The notes beneath the pieces are model-generated. The model saw only the letters and a program-made list of their open reading frames with translations, did no database searches and had not been told where the DNA came from. A DNA stretch of 13,316 bases from assembly GCA_937888775.1 (NCBI GenBank), contig CALAQT010000199.1:1-13316 (forward strand), in the 5' to 3' direction. A program made the position numbers and the translations under genes. Source of the DNA: an uncultured Actinomycetes bacterium (lineage in GTDB: Bacteria > Actinomycetota > Thermoleophilia > Solirubrobacterales > Solirubrobacteraceae). Shown here in pieces: positions 6,530 through 13,316 of the stretch (its first letter is position 1; each line of letters opens with the position of its first letter).

Positions 6530-8413
6530 ATGTCCGTCGTCACCCCCCGCTCCATCGAGGCTGTGCCCTTGCGTCCCGCCGCCGAGCGGGCGACCGGGGC
6601 GTCCACCATCGGGCGTATGGTCCTGTTGGCCGCCGAGCGAGGCGACGAGGTAGCGTTGCGCTACCCCGGCGGCGGGCAGACGCAGACAATCAGCTACGCG
6701 CAGATGGCGGGCCGATGCCGGGGGATCGCACGTGGTCTGATCGCTCTGGGTCTGCAGTCCGGGGACACGGTCTCGATTCTCAGTTCCACGCGGGTGGAGT
6801 GGACGCTGTGCGATCTCGGATCGCTGTGCGCGGGGGCCGTGGTGGCCCCGATTTACCACACCAACGCTCCCGAGGAATGTGGTTATGTGCTCGCGGACTC
6901 CCAAGCCCGGCTGGTGTTCTGCGAGGACTCAGAGCAAGCCGCGAAGATTGCCCAGATCCGCGAGCAATGTCCTGCGCTGCTGCACGTGGTGATGATCGAC
7001 GGCACGGCGCCAGGGGCGATCACGATGGACGATCTGATCCGCCGCGGTGAGGAGGTGGACACTCAGACGGTCGACCGGCGCATCGAGGCGGTCGCACCCG
7101 GGGACCTGGTCACGATCGTCTACACCTCGGGCACCACCGGGCCGCCCAAGGGCTGTGCGCTCAGCCACGCCAACTTCATCGCCGCGACGACGATGTCGCA
7201 AGGGATGTTGCGGCTGGACGATATCCAGCCGGTCGTCTACCAGTTCTTGCCGCTGGCGCATGTGTTTGCCCGCGTGATCCAAACCGTTGTCCTCGACGTC
7301 GGCGGGACACTGGTCTTCTGGTCAGGTGATTCCAAGCGGATCGTGGCTGACCTCGCCGAGGCGCAGCCCACGCACCTGCCCGCGGTGCCGCGGATCTATG
7401 AGAAGGTCCACACGGCCGTGATGAGCGACCTGCAACGCCAGAGCCCGGCGCGCCGCGCCGTTTTCCGCTGGGCGCTGTCCGAGGGCAGCCGGGCGCGGCG
7501 CCGGCAGCGAGCGGGCGGGCGTCTGGGCCCGCTTGCTTCAGCTCGCCACCGGCTGGCCGACCGCCTGGTGCTCTGCAAGGTGCGCAGCGTATTCGGCCCG
7601 CGGCTGATCATGGGCATCGTGGGTGCCGCACCCATGAGCCGCGACCTGCTGGAGTTCTTTGATGCCTGCGGCGTGCTGGTCCTGGAGGGCTGGGGCATGA
7701 CCGAGACCTGCTCGGTGGGCACGTTGAACCCACCTGACGCTCCGCGTTTCGGCACGATCGGGCGGGCGATGCCCGGCTGCGAGATGCGGATCGCCGACGA
7801 TGGCGAGATCCTGGTGCGCGGACCGCAGGTGTTCTGCGGCTATTACCGAAATCCAAACGCCACCGCCGAGCTGATGGAGGGCGACTGGCTGCACAGCGGC
7901 GATCTGGGGTCCGTGTCACAGGACGGCTACGTGAGCATCACCGGCCGCAAGAAGGATCTCATCATCACCTCCAGCGGCAAGAACATCGCGCCCCAGAACA
8001 TCGAGACCGGGCTACGCGATACCCGCTGGATCTCCCACGCCGTCGTGTATGGCGACCAGCGCCCCTACCTGGTCTGCCTGCTCACGCTCGACCCCGATGA
8101 GGCTCACAACTTAAGCGAGCAGCTGGGCATCGCCGGCGACCTGGCCTCAATGGCCCGCGACGAGCGTGTGCACGCCGCTGTGCAATGCGACGTCGACGCC
8201 AACAACCGCCGCTTTGCGCGCATCGAACAGATCAAGCGCTTTGAGATCCTCGACCACGACCTCTCAGAATCCAACGGCGAGCTGACGCCCACCCTGAAGG
8301 TCAAGCGCAACGCCGTCTATAACCACTACGCCCCGATCTTCCAGCGGCTCTACGAAACCGGCGCAACGGTTTCGCAACGCCCCCAGCCGCCGCCTGACGG
8401 GGAGGTGCGCTGA
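6530..8413 (+). CDS. Long-chain acyl-CoA synthetase (AMP-forming), second paralogue
   Basis: This is a second ANL-type fatty acid:CoA ligase, 627 residues. Its motifs are YTSGTTGPPKG (198-208), FLPLAHVFARV, VPRIYEKVH, WGMTETC (from 388), the hinge DWLHSGD (452-458), GRKKDLII, GKNIAPQNIE and the C-terminal ELTPTLKVKRN, which carries the lysine expected in the A10 motif. It parallels the ligase at 3280-5085 along its whole length, including the EQIKRF stretch near the end, so the two are paralogues. It differs in a longer N-terminus and an Arg-rich insert at about 305-340 (RARRRQRAGGR). The start ATG 6530 has only a weak AGAG nearby. It ends 41 bases before the stop of the convergent glcF gene. 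It is cytosolic or membrane-peripheral, with substrate length unknown. Confidence 0.89.
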   Translation: MSVVTPRSIEAVPLRPAAERATGASTIGRMVLLAAERGDEVALRYPGGGQTQTISYAQMAGRCRGIARGLIALGLQSGDTVSILSSTRVEWTLCDLGSLCAGAVVAPIYHTNAPEECGYVLADSQARLVFCEDSEQAAKIAQIREQCPALLHVVMIDGTAPGAITMDDLIRRGEEVDTQTVDRRIEAVAPGDLVTIVYTSGTTGPPKGCALSHANFIAATTMSQGMLRLDDIQPVVYQFLPLAHVFARVIQTVVLDVGGTLVFWSGDSKRIVADLAEAQPTHLPAVPRIYEKVHTAVMSDLQRQSPARRAVFRWALSEGSRARRRQRAGGRLGPLASARHRLADRLVLCKVRSVFGPRLIMGIVGAAPMSRDLLEFFDACGVLVLEGWGMTETCSVGTLNPPDAPRFGTIGRAMPGCEMRIADDGEILVRGPQVFCGYYRNPNATAELMEGDWLHSGDLGSVSQDGYVSITGRKKDLIITSSGKNIAPQNIETGLRDTRWISHAVVYGDQRPYLVCLLTLDPDEAHNLSEQLGIAGDLASMARDERVHAAVQCDVDANNRRFARIEQIKRFEILDHDLSESNGELTPTLKVKRNAVYNHYAPIFQRLYETGATVSQRPQPPPDGEVR

Positions 8414-8427
8414 TGGACGAGCCGGCG

Positions 8428-8443
8428 GCGGGCGTCAGCCCGT
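8428..8443. terminator. Possible two-way hairpin between convergent genes
   Basis: CGGGC (8429-8433) and GCCCG (8438-8442) pair around a GTCA loop, with a G-T pair extending the stem. It lies in the 41-base gap between the stop codons of the acyl-CoA ligase and glcF, where a shared terminator would be expected. There is no T-tract on either strand, and short GC palindromes are common in such DNA. Confidence 0.3.
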
Positions 8444-8454
8444 GGCCCGGACCA

Positions 8455-9747
8455 CTAGCGTGCCGGGGCGAGCGCGACCGGGGACGGTGATCCGGCGGCG
8501 ATCGACTGCGACAGCAGCTCCACCGGATGGCGGATCGGCAGGGGATGTCCCAGGTCACGCAGATGGCGATCGAGCTGCGCCGCGCAGCCTGGATTGGCGG
8601 CCGCGATCAACTCGGCGCCGGTGGCGAGCAGGTTTCGGGCCTTACGAAGCCCCAGCTCAGCCGCCGCCTCGGGCGCGACCAAGTTGTAGATCCCGGCCGA
8701 GCCGCAGCATACATCGCGCTCTAGGGCCACCTCCAGCAATTCAAGCTGCGGGATCGACTCCAGCAGCGTGCGCGGCGGCACCCGGACGCCCTGGGCGTGG
8801 GCGAGATGGCACGCGTCGTGGTAGACGACCCGTGCCGGGATCGGGCCGCGGGGCGCCTGGGGCTCCACCGAGCCCAGCAGCTCGCACACATCGCATACGC
8901 GGGCCGAGAACTCATGTGCCTCCGGGGTGCCGAGCAGCTCGCCGTACTCCTTCATCGCCGAGCCGCAACCGGCGGCGTTGACGACGATGTGATCGAGTCC
9001 AGCGGTGCCGCTCGCGGTAGCGAACGCCGCAATCGTCGCCCGCGCCCGGGTGATCGCCGCAGGCTCCTCACCAGCGTGGAACTCCAGCGCTCCGCAGCAC
9101 TCGGGCATCGCCGGGGCGATCACCTCATAGCCCTCAGCGGCCAGCGCGTGGATCGTGGCGCGGTGCACCTGGGGGTAGAACACGCGCTGCACGCAGCCCA
9201 GCAGCAGCCCGACGCGCCCACGTCGCTTGCCTACCGCCGGCGTGCGCTCGGGCAGCGCGGCTTCACGCGCGGCGTGCAGCGGCGCTCTGGGCGCGACCTT
9301 GGCGAGCGCCGACACGCGCTCGGGCAATCGCTCGACGCCGAGCTTGCGTGAGGCGGCCAGCAGTGGCACCAACGCGCGCAGCCGTTTGGGATGGGGCAGG
9401 GTCTCAAACAGGAGCCGGCGCAGCGCTCGCTCGCTGCGGGTTCGCTCATGGTGGCGCTCGACCTGGGGTCGGACGCGCTCGATCAGCCGGTCATAGCGAA
9501 CGCCGGAGGGACAGGAGGTGACGCAGGCCATGCAGCCCAGGCAGCGGTCGAAGTGGATGACCATCTCGTCGGACATCTCGGCGCCGGCCTTCAGCCCCTC
9601 GCCGATCAGCACGATTCGCCCGCGCGGCGAATCGGCCTCGTTGCCCCACAGGACATAGGTCGGACAGCTGTCCAGGCAGAAGCCGCAGTGGACGCAGTCA
9701 TCGATCACCGCCTGCTCGGGAGGCCGGTTGGCGTCAAACGCCGGCAC
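8455..9747 (-). CDS. glcF: Glycolate oxidase iron-sulfur subunit
   Basis: GlcF carries electrons from the flavin subunits of glycolate oxidase towards the membrane quinone pool. The 430 residues start at GTG 9747, three bases after the glcE stop, so translation is probably coupled. Two 4Fe-4S motifs are complete: CVHCGFCLDSCP (C18, C21, C24, C28) and CLGCMACVTSCP (C69, C72, C75, C79). The C-terminal two-thirds holds two cysteine-rich CCG domains, with CCG at 217-219 and 347-349 and partner cysteines in GCVQR and DACHLAH. The length fits GlcF (about 400 residues). It is the last gene of the glcD-glcE-glcF operon. The same architecture occurs in lactate (LldE/LutA) and glycerol-3-phosphate (GlpC) systems, but the company of GlcD and GlcE favours glycolate. 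Confidence 0.92.
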   Translation of the reverse strand: MPAFDANRPPEQAVIDDCVHCGFCLDSCPTYVLWGNEADSPRGRIVLIGEGLKAGAEMSDEMVIHFDRCLGCMACVTSCPSGVRYDRLIERVRPQVERHHERTRSERALRRLLFETLPHPKRLRALVPLLAASRKLGVERLPERVSALAKVAPRAPLHAAREAALPERTPAVGKRRGRVGLLLGCVQRVFYPQVHRATIHALAAEGYEVIAPAMPECCGALEFHAGEEPAAITRARATIAAFATASGTAGLDHIVVNAAGCGSAMKEYGELLGTPEAHEFSARVCDVCELLGSVEPQAPRGPIPARVVYHDACHLAHAQGVRVPPRTLLESIPQLELLEVALERDVCCGSAGIYNLVAPEAAAELGLRKARNLLATGAELIAAANPGCAAQLDRHLRDLGHPLPIRHPVELLSQSIAAGSPSPVALAPAR

Positions 9748-9750
9748 GGC

Positions 9751-10899
9751 TCAGATTCCGCCCACGAACAGCCCCGGGTTGCACACGCCAGTGGGGTCAA
9801 AGCGCGCCTTGATCCGACGCATCAGCTCCAGTGCACCCGCGTCGGGCGAGCCCCAGGGGTCCAGTTCGCGGCGGGCCTCCGCGGGTGCGTCGAGCACGAT
9901 CGAGACCGACCCGGGTGGCAGCGCCCGGCGCAGACGCCCCACGGCGTCCACCTCGAGTTCGACGAAGCTGCACCCCAGCGCCGCGCGGCCCACGAGTGTT
10001 CCGTCGCAGTCGGCGACCGCACGCAGCACGGACGCCAGCTGGCTCGGCCGGGCGGCGAGCCTGATCAGGGCGCCGTGCGTTGAGCGCTGACGGGCCCGCT
10101 GTCGCTCCCACAGCAGCTCGTCGTCGGCGACTACGTCGATCTGCTCCAGCTCCTGCTCGCGCAGCAGTCGCGCGGCGCGCTTGCAACGGCGCGCCGCCTC
10201 GGTGCCTCCGCAGCGCGCCAGCAGCTCGCCCCGGCCGGCGTGCCAGCCCACATCGAGTGCCTCGAACTCAAACGGCGCCGCGGTCAGCACCAGGGCGGCC
10301 GCACTCAGCACATCCGGGTTAGCGGTTGATCCGAGCGCGGTCGCCGTGGTCGCCGGCAGCGGATGCAGGCGCACGCTCACTGACAGGATCATCCCCAGCG
10401 TGCCGAACGAGCCGGCGAACAGCTTGGCCAGGTCATACCCTGCCACGTTCTTGATCACCTTGCTGCCAGTGCGGGCGATCGTGCCGTCGCCCAGCGCGAA
10501 GGTCATGCCGACCACCAGATCCCGCGGAGCGCCGTAGCGATGGCGCAGCGGACCGCTGTCGCCGGTGGCGACGATGCCGCCGATGGTGGCGGCGCCGTCG
10601 GCACCGGTGGGGGGGTCGAGCGCAAGCATCTGCCCGGCCCGCGCGAAGGTCTGCTGCGCGCGCGCCAGTGGCACGCCCGCCTCCATGATCGCCGTCAGAT
10701 CGCCGGCGTTGTGCTCGACGATCTCCGTCAGTGCGGTGCTGCGCAGCTCCACATCGGGCGGGTCGGCCGGCCGGCCCCAGCCGAGCTTCGTGCCCGCCCC
10801 CCGGATCCGCACCGCCGTGCCCGCCACGCTGCACTGCGCCAGCGTCGCGGCCGCGGCTTCGAAGGTCTGAGGCACGGCCGGCTGCAGCGCGGTCGCCAT
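9751..10899 (-). CDS. glcE: Glycolate oxidase FAD-binding subunit
   Basis: GlcE is the smaller flavin-domain subunit of the glycolate oxidase complex and resembles the FAD half of GlcD. ATG 10899 gives 382 residues beginning MATALQP. A GTG at 10908, overlapping the glcD stop as TAGTG, would add three residues and is a real alternative. The longer open frame reaching further upstream is overlap into glcD and is not used. The FAD-binding_4 domain runs from about residue 20 to 185: RIRGAGTKLGWG, LDPPTGADGAATIGG, then GSKVIKNVAGYDL and GSFGTLGMI. The C-terminal part is less conserved and ends KARFDPTGVCNPG, typical of this family. It lies between glcD and glcF with almost no spacing, so the three are one transcription unit. 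Confidence 0.9.
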   Translation of the reverse strand: MATALQPAVPQTFEAAAATLAQCSVAGTAVRIRGAGTKLGWGRPADPPDVELRSTALTEIVEHNAGDLTAIMEAGVPLARAQQTFARAGQMLALDPPTGADGAATIGGIVATGDSGPLRHRYGAPRDLVVGMTFALGDGTIARTGSKVIKNVAGYDLAKLFAGSFGTLGMILSVSVRLHPLPATTATALGSTANPDVLSAAALVLTAAPFEFEALDVGWHAGRGELLARCGGTEAARRCKRAARLLREQELEQIDVVADDELLWERQRARQRSTHGALIRLAARPSQLASVLRAVADCDGTLVGRAALGCSFVELEVDAVGRLRRALPPGSVSIVLDAPAEARRELDPWGSPDAGALELMRRIKARFDPTGVCNPGLFVGGI

Positions 10900-10907
10900 C
10901 TCGACCA

Positions 10908-12356
10908 CTAGAAGCGCTCGGCCACGCCGGCGCGCTCCAGCGGGTGCTCGCGGTAGGGGCCGGGAACCTCGCCGCACAGGCGCGGGGTCGGCATCACCTT
11001 GCCGGGGTTGGCCAGTCCGCGCGGATCGAAGGCGCAGCGCAGCCTCTGGAAGCTGGCCAGATCTGGCTCGGAGAACATCGACGGCATATAGCCCTTCTTG
11101 TCCACACCGACTCCGTGCTCGCCGGTGATCGAACCGCCGGCGTCGACGCACGCCTTGACTATCAGTCCCGCCAGCTCCTCGGCGCGCTCGGGCTCGCCCT
11201 CACGCGCCGCGTCGTAGCACACCAGCGGGTGCAGGTTGCCGTCTCCGGCATGAAACACGTTGGCCACCTGCAGCCCGTACTCGGCCCCCAATGCGTCGAT
11301 CTGCCGCAGCACTTCCGACAGCCGGGTGCGCGGGATCACGCCGTCCTGCACGTAGTAGGCCGGCGCGATCCGCCCCATCGCGGCGAACGCTGCCTTGCGC
11401 GTTCTCCAGATCAGATCCCGCTCGGCGCCGGTGAGCGCGACCCTCACGTCAAGCGACCCGGCCGACAAGCACAGCTCCATCAACTGCTCGAGCCGGGTGG
11501 TGCACTCCTCGCTGGGCCCGTCGAGCTCGACCACGAGCGCGGCACCCGCGTCGAGGCGGTAGCCGGCCCCGGTGGCCTGCTCGGCGGCCTTGATCGAGAG
11601 GCGGTCCATCATCTCGATCGCGCCGGGCACGATCCCCGCGTTGACGATCGCCGAGACCGCGTCGCCGGCGGCGCCGGTGTCCTCAAAGAAGGCCAGCAGG
11701 GTGCGGATGCTCTGTGGCGTTGGGATCACCCGCAGCGTGATCTTGGTGGCCACCCCCAGCGTGCCCTCCGAGCCGACAAACGCCCCCAGCAGGTCATACC
11801 CGGGCGCGTCGCGCGTGAGCGTCGCGACCGAGCCGTCGGCGAGCACGACCTCCAGCCCGGTGACGTAGTTGGTCGTAAAACCGTACTTGAAGCAGTGCGC
11901 CCCACCGGAGTTCTCGGCCACGTTGCCGCCGATCGAGCAGACGATCTGACTGGACGGATCCGGCGGGTAGAAGTGGGTCGGCGCCACCGCGGCGGACACG
12001 GCCAGGTTGGTGACGCCCGGCTCGACGACGACCTCGGAGTCATCGAGGTTGACCGACAGGATCCGCCGTAGGCGCGCCAGCACGATCAGCACGCCCTGCG
12101 CGACGGGCAGCGCGCCGCCCGACAGCCCGGTCCCCGATCCCCGGGCGACCCATGGCACCTCGGCCTCAGAGCATGCGGCCACGACCTGGCGGACCTGCTC
12201 GGCGCTGCCCGGCAGCACGGCCGCCGCCGGCGTCTGCTGGTACTGGGCCAGACCGTCGGATCGGTAGGTCGCGAGCTCATGCTGATGGGTCAGCACGTGC
12301 TCGCGACCGCAGATCCCGTGAAGGCGTGAGATCAGCTCGGGCGCGCCGGACGGCAT
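10908..12356 (-). CDS. glcD: Glycolate oxidase catalytic FAD subunit
   Basis: GlcD oxidises glycolate to glyoxylate using FAD, passing electrons through GlcE/GlcF to quinone. The 482 residues from ATG 12356 match the family length (about 480-500). The N-terminal FAD-binding_4 domain includes RGSGTGLSGGA, YPPDPSS, SIGGNVAENSGG, HCFKYG and GSEGTLGVATKI. The FAD-oxidase C-terminal domain includes the metal/substrate region ANVFHAGDGNLHP and SITGEHGVGVDKKGYM. No signal peptide is present. Closely related D-lactate dehydrogenases and other 2-hydroxyacid oxidases share this fold; the adjacent glcE and glcF are what point to glycolate. No regulator of the GlcC type is in the window. It is the first gene of the operon, 39 bases downstream of the glycosidase-like gene on the same strand, so read-through from that gene cannot be excluded. 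Confidence 0.92.
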   Translation of the reverse strand: MPSGAPELISRLHGICGREHVLTHQHELATYRSDGLAQYQQTPAAAVLPGSAEQVRQVVAACSEAEVPWVARGSGTGLSGGALPVAQGVLIVLARLRRILSVNLDDSEVVVEPGVTNLAVSAAVAPTHFYPPDPSSQIVCSIGGNVAENSGGAHCFKYGFTTNYVTGLEVVLADGSVATLTRDAPGYDLLGAFVGSEGTLGVATKITLRVIPTPQSIRTLLAFFEDTGAAGDAVSAIVNAGIVPGAIEMMDRLSIKAAEQATGAGYRLDAGAALVVELDGPSEECTTRLEQLMELCLSAGSLDVRVALTGAERDLIWRTRKAAFAAMGRIAPAYYVQDGVIPRTRLSEVLRQIDALGAEYGLQVANVFHAGDGNLHPLVCYDAAREGEPERAEELAGLIVKACVDAGGSITGEHGVGVDKKGYMPSMFSEPDLASFQRLRCAFDPRGLANPGKVMPTPRLCGEVPGPYREHPLERAGVAERF

Positions 12357-12358
12357 CG

Positions 12359-12364
12359 CCCTCC
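12359..12364 (-). promoter_or_regulatory. Shine-Dalgarno site of glcD
   Basis: On the minus strand GGAGGG ends 2 bases before the ATG at 12356, with the GGAG core slightly further away. It supports this start. No clear -35/-10 pair was found in the 39-base gap to the upstream gene. Confidence 0.6.
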
Positions 12365-12395
12365 AGTATTCCCGATCGAGGCGTCTTTGGTACCG

Positions 12396-13316
12396 CTAAC
12401 GCACCTTGACCACGACGTGACGGCTGTAGACGGTCGCGCCCGGCGCGCCCGTGGGGAGCAGCGAATCCGTGCGCGGATAGGTCCAGGTCAGCCTCACGGT
12501 CCCGCTCGAGGGGAACTTCATGCCGATGTCGAAGTAACCCTCGCGGCTGGAGATCTTGACCGTATTGATCGTCTTGAACGCACCGCGCGAGCCCGACTGC
12601 AGCTGAATCTGAACCTCTTGGGCCGCATGCGTGTCGCTGGTCATGAAGCCGGCCGGGCGCACGTCGCCCCAGACCTCGACGTTCTGGCCGCGCTTGAACG
12701 CAGTCACCGGCATGTAGAGCGGCAGACGGTAGGCGCTGAAGGTCTGCTTCTGGGCTCCGCTCGCGGTCAGCAGACCGCTGGCGAAGAGGCCCTGACCTTT
12801 GACGCTGGGCGGATCGTTCAGCAGGAACTGCATGTAGGACTTGATCCGCGGGTTCTTATAGCTGAGGTACTCGGCCCAATTGAGGTAATAGGCCGCGGTC
12901 GCCGGCGACACGTAGTGACCGCCGCCTGGAACCGCGCTGACGTTCGGCGGGTCGGTTATGTAACCGTACTCGTCGTTATAGATCGGGAACTTCTTGGCGC
13001 TGCCGTAGACCTTCTGCGTGCGGTCGAGCACGAGGGCAAGGTTGCCCAGGTCAGGGAAGGCGGCGAAGTTCGGATCCGAGCGGCCGTCGCTCACCGGCGA
13101 GAGGTTGAGCGGATAGGGGTGATCGCCCACACCGCTGGCGTTGAACAGCGCGGGATTCTGCGCGCGGAACTTGCGCGAGCCCGCCGCGTTGGTCGGGCAG
13201 CCCTCCGCCCCGGCGATCGAGCCGCGCAGCTCCTGGTAGGAGTTGTCGACGCAGTAAAGCGTGCGGATGAAGATCAGCGGCTTGGTCTGACCGTAGTTGC
13301 CCGGATAGCCCTGCGG
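12396..13316 (-). CDS. Probable extracellular clan-A glycoside hydrolase, N-terminal part outside window
   Basis: The frame is open from the right edge to TAG at 12396-12398, giving 306 visible residues. A GTG at 13130 exists, but the 62 codons before it continue a coherent protein (LYCVDNSYQELRG, then a GCP and LFNASG run), so the gene starts beyond the window. Two features resemble the last strands of a TIM-barrel glycosidase (GH5/GH39-like, clan A): DHPYPLN at visible residues about 65-71, and PIYNDEYGY, whose glutamate (visible residue 116) is in the position of the nucleophile on strand 7. The general acid/base would be on strand 4, outside the window. From about residue 200 to the end lies a beta-rich domain with alternating polar/hydrophobic strands, probably an Ig-like sandwich. 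The substrate is unknown. Secretion is likely from the style of the domains, but the signal peptide is not visible. A non-catalytic member of the fold is possible. Confidence 0.68.
   Translation of the reverse strand, partial: PQGYPGNYGQTKPLIFIRTLYCVDNSYQELRGSIAGAEGCPTNAAGSRKFRAQNPALFNASGVGDHPYPLNLSPVSDGRSDPNFAAFPDLGNLALVLDRTQKVYGSAKKFPIYNDEYGYITDPPNVSAVPGGGHYVSPATAAYYLNWAEYLSYKNPRIKSYMQFLLNDPPSVKGQGLFASGLLTASGAQKQTFSAYRLPLYMPVTAFKRGQNVEVWGDVRPAGFMTSDTHAAQEVQIQLQSGSRGAFKTINTVKISSREGYFDIGMKFPSSGTVRLTWTYPRTDSLLPTGAPGATVYSRHVVVKVR

Noticed and set aside
8413..8490. A short frame starting with ATG overlapping the acyl-CoA ligase stop as TGATG
   Set aside because: It encodes only about 25 residues, has no recognisable product and runs into the 3' end of glcF on the other strand.
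10731..12071. A 446-codon frame on the plus strand opposite glcD
   Set aside because: The translation is Arg/Gly/His/Asp-rich low-complexity typical of the antisense of high-GC genes, with no motif, while the minus strand encodes a full GlcD with all family motifs.
12389..12397. GGTACCGCT shared with the upstream region of the second acyl-CoA ligase (6404-6412)
   Set aside because: Only nine bases, in the opposite orientation relative to the downstream gene, and overlapping the glycosidase stop codon; chance is the simpler explanation.

Overview
This is a GC-rich bacterial window with GTG and TTG starts and some genes lacking Shine-Dalgarno sites. The cdsA-dxr-rseP gene order, the style of the secreted proteins (paired-cysteine repeats, an actinobacterial-type clan-A glycosidase) and the codon bias suggest a high-GC actinomycete. 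My best guess is Thermoleophilia/Solirubrobacterales. That lineage is an inference from protein style, not from a marker gene.

Layout, left to right. (1) Bases 1-3185 (+) hold the conserved envelope/isoprenoid block: the 3' part of cdsA (CDP-diacylglycerol synthesis; its start lies left of the window), dxr (first committed step of the MEP pathway) and rseP (site-2 intramembrane protease). (2) Bases 3280-8413 (+) hold two paralogous long-chain acyl-CoA ligases of the FadD15 type. Between them lies a secreted protein of about 350 residues built from seven repeats, probably a beta-propeller. (3) Bases 8455-12356 (-) hold a compact glcD-glcE-glcF operon for a membrane-associated glycolate (or related 2-hydroxyacid) oxidase, convergent with the second acyl-CoA ligase. 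(4) From 12396 to the right edge (-) lies the 3' part of a probable extracellular clan-A glycoside hydrolase with a C-terminal beta-sandwich domain; its start is beyond the window.

How the genes work together. CdsA and the acyl-CoA ligases both serve lipid metabolism: activated fatty acids feed phospholipid synthesis or beta-oxidation, and CdsA makes the phospholipid precursor. Dxr supplies isoprenoid precursors for quinones and the lipid carriers of the cell wall. RseP handles membrane-protein cleavage. The Glc complex would pass electrons from glycolate to the quinone pool. No transposase, phage gene, CRISPR array, tRNA or rRNA was seen. No clearly new system is evident. The most unusual items are the seven-repeat secreted protein whose last repeat has lost its cysteine pair, a CX7C pair in the extracytoplasmic PDZ region of RseP, and apparent leaderless promoters in front of dxr and the repeat-protein gene.
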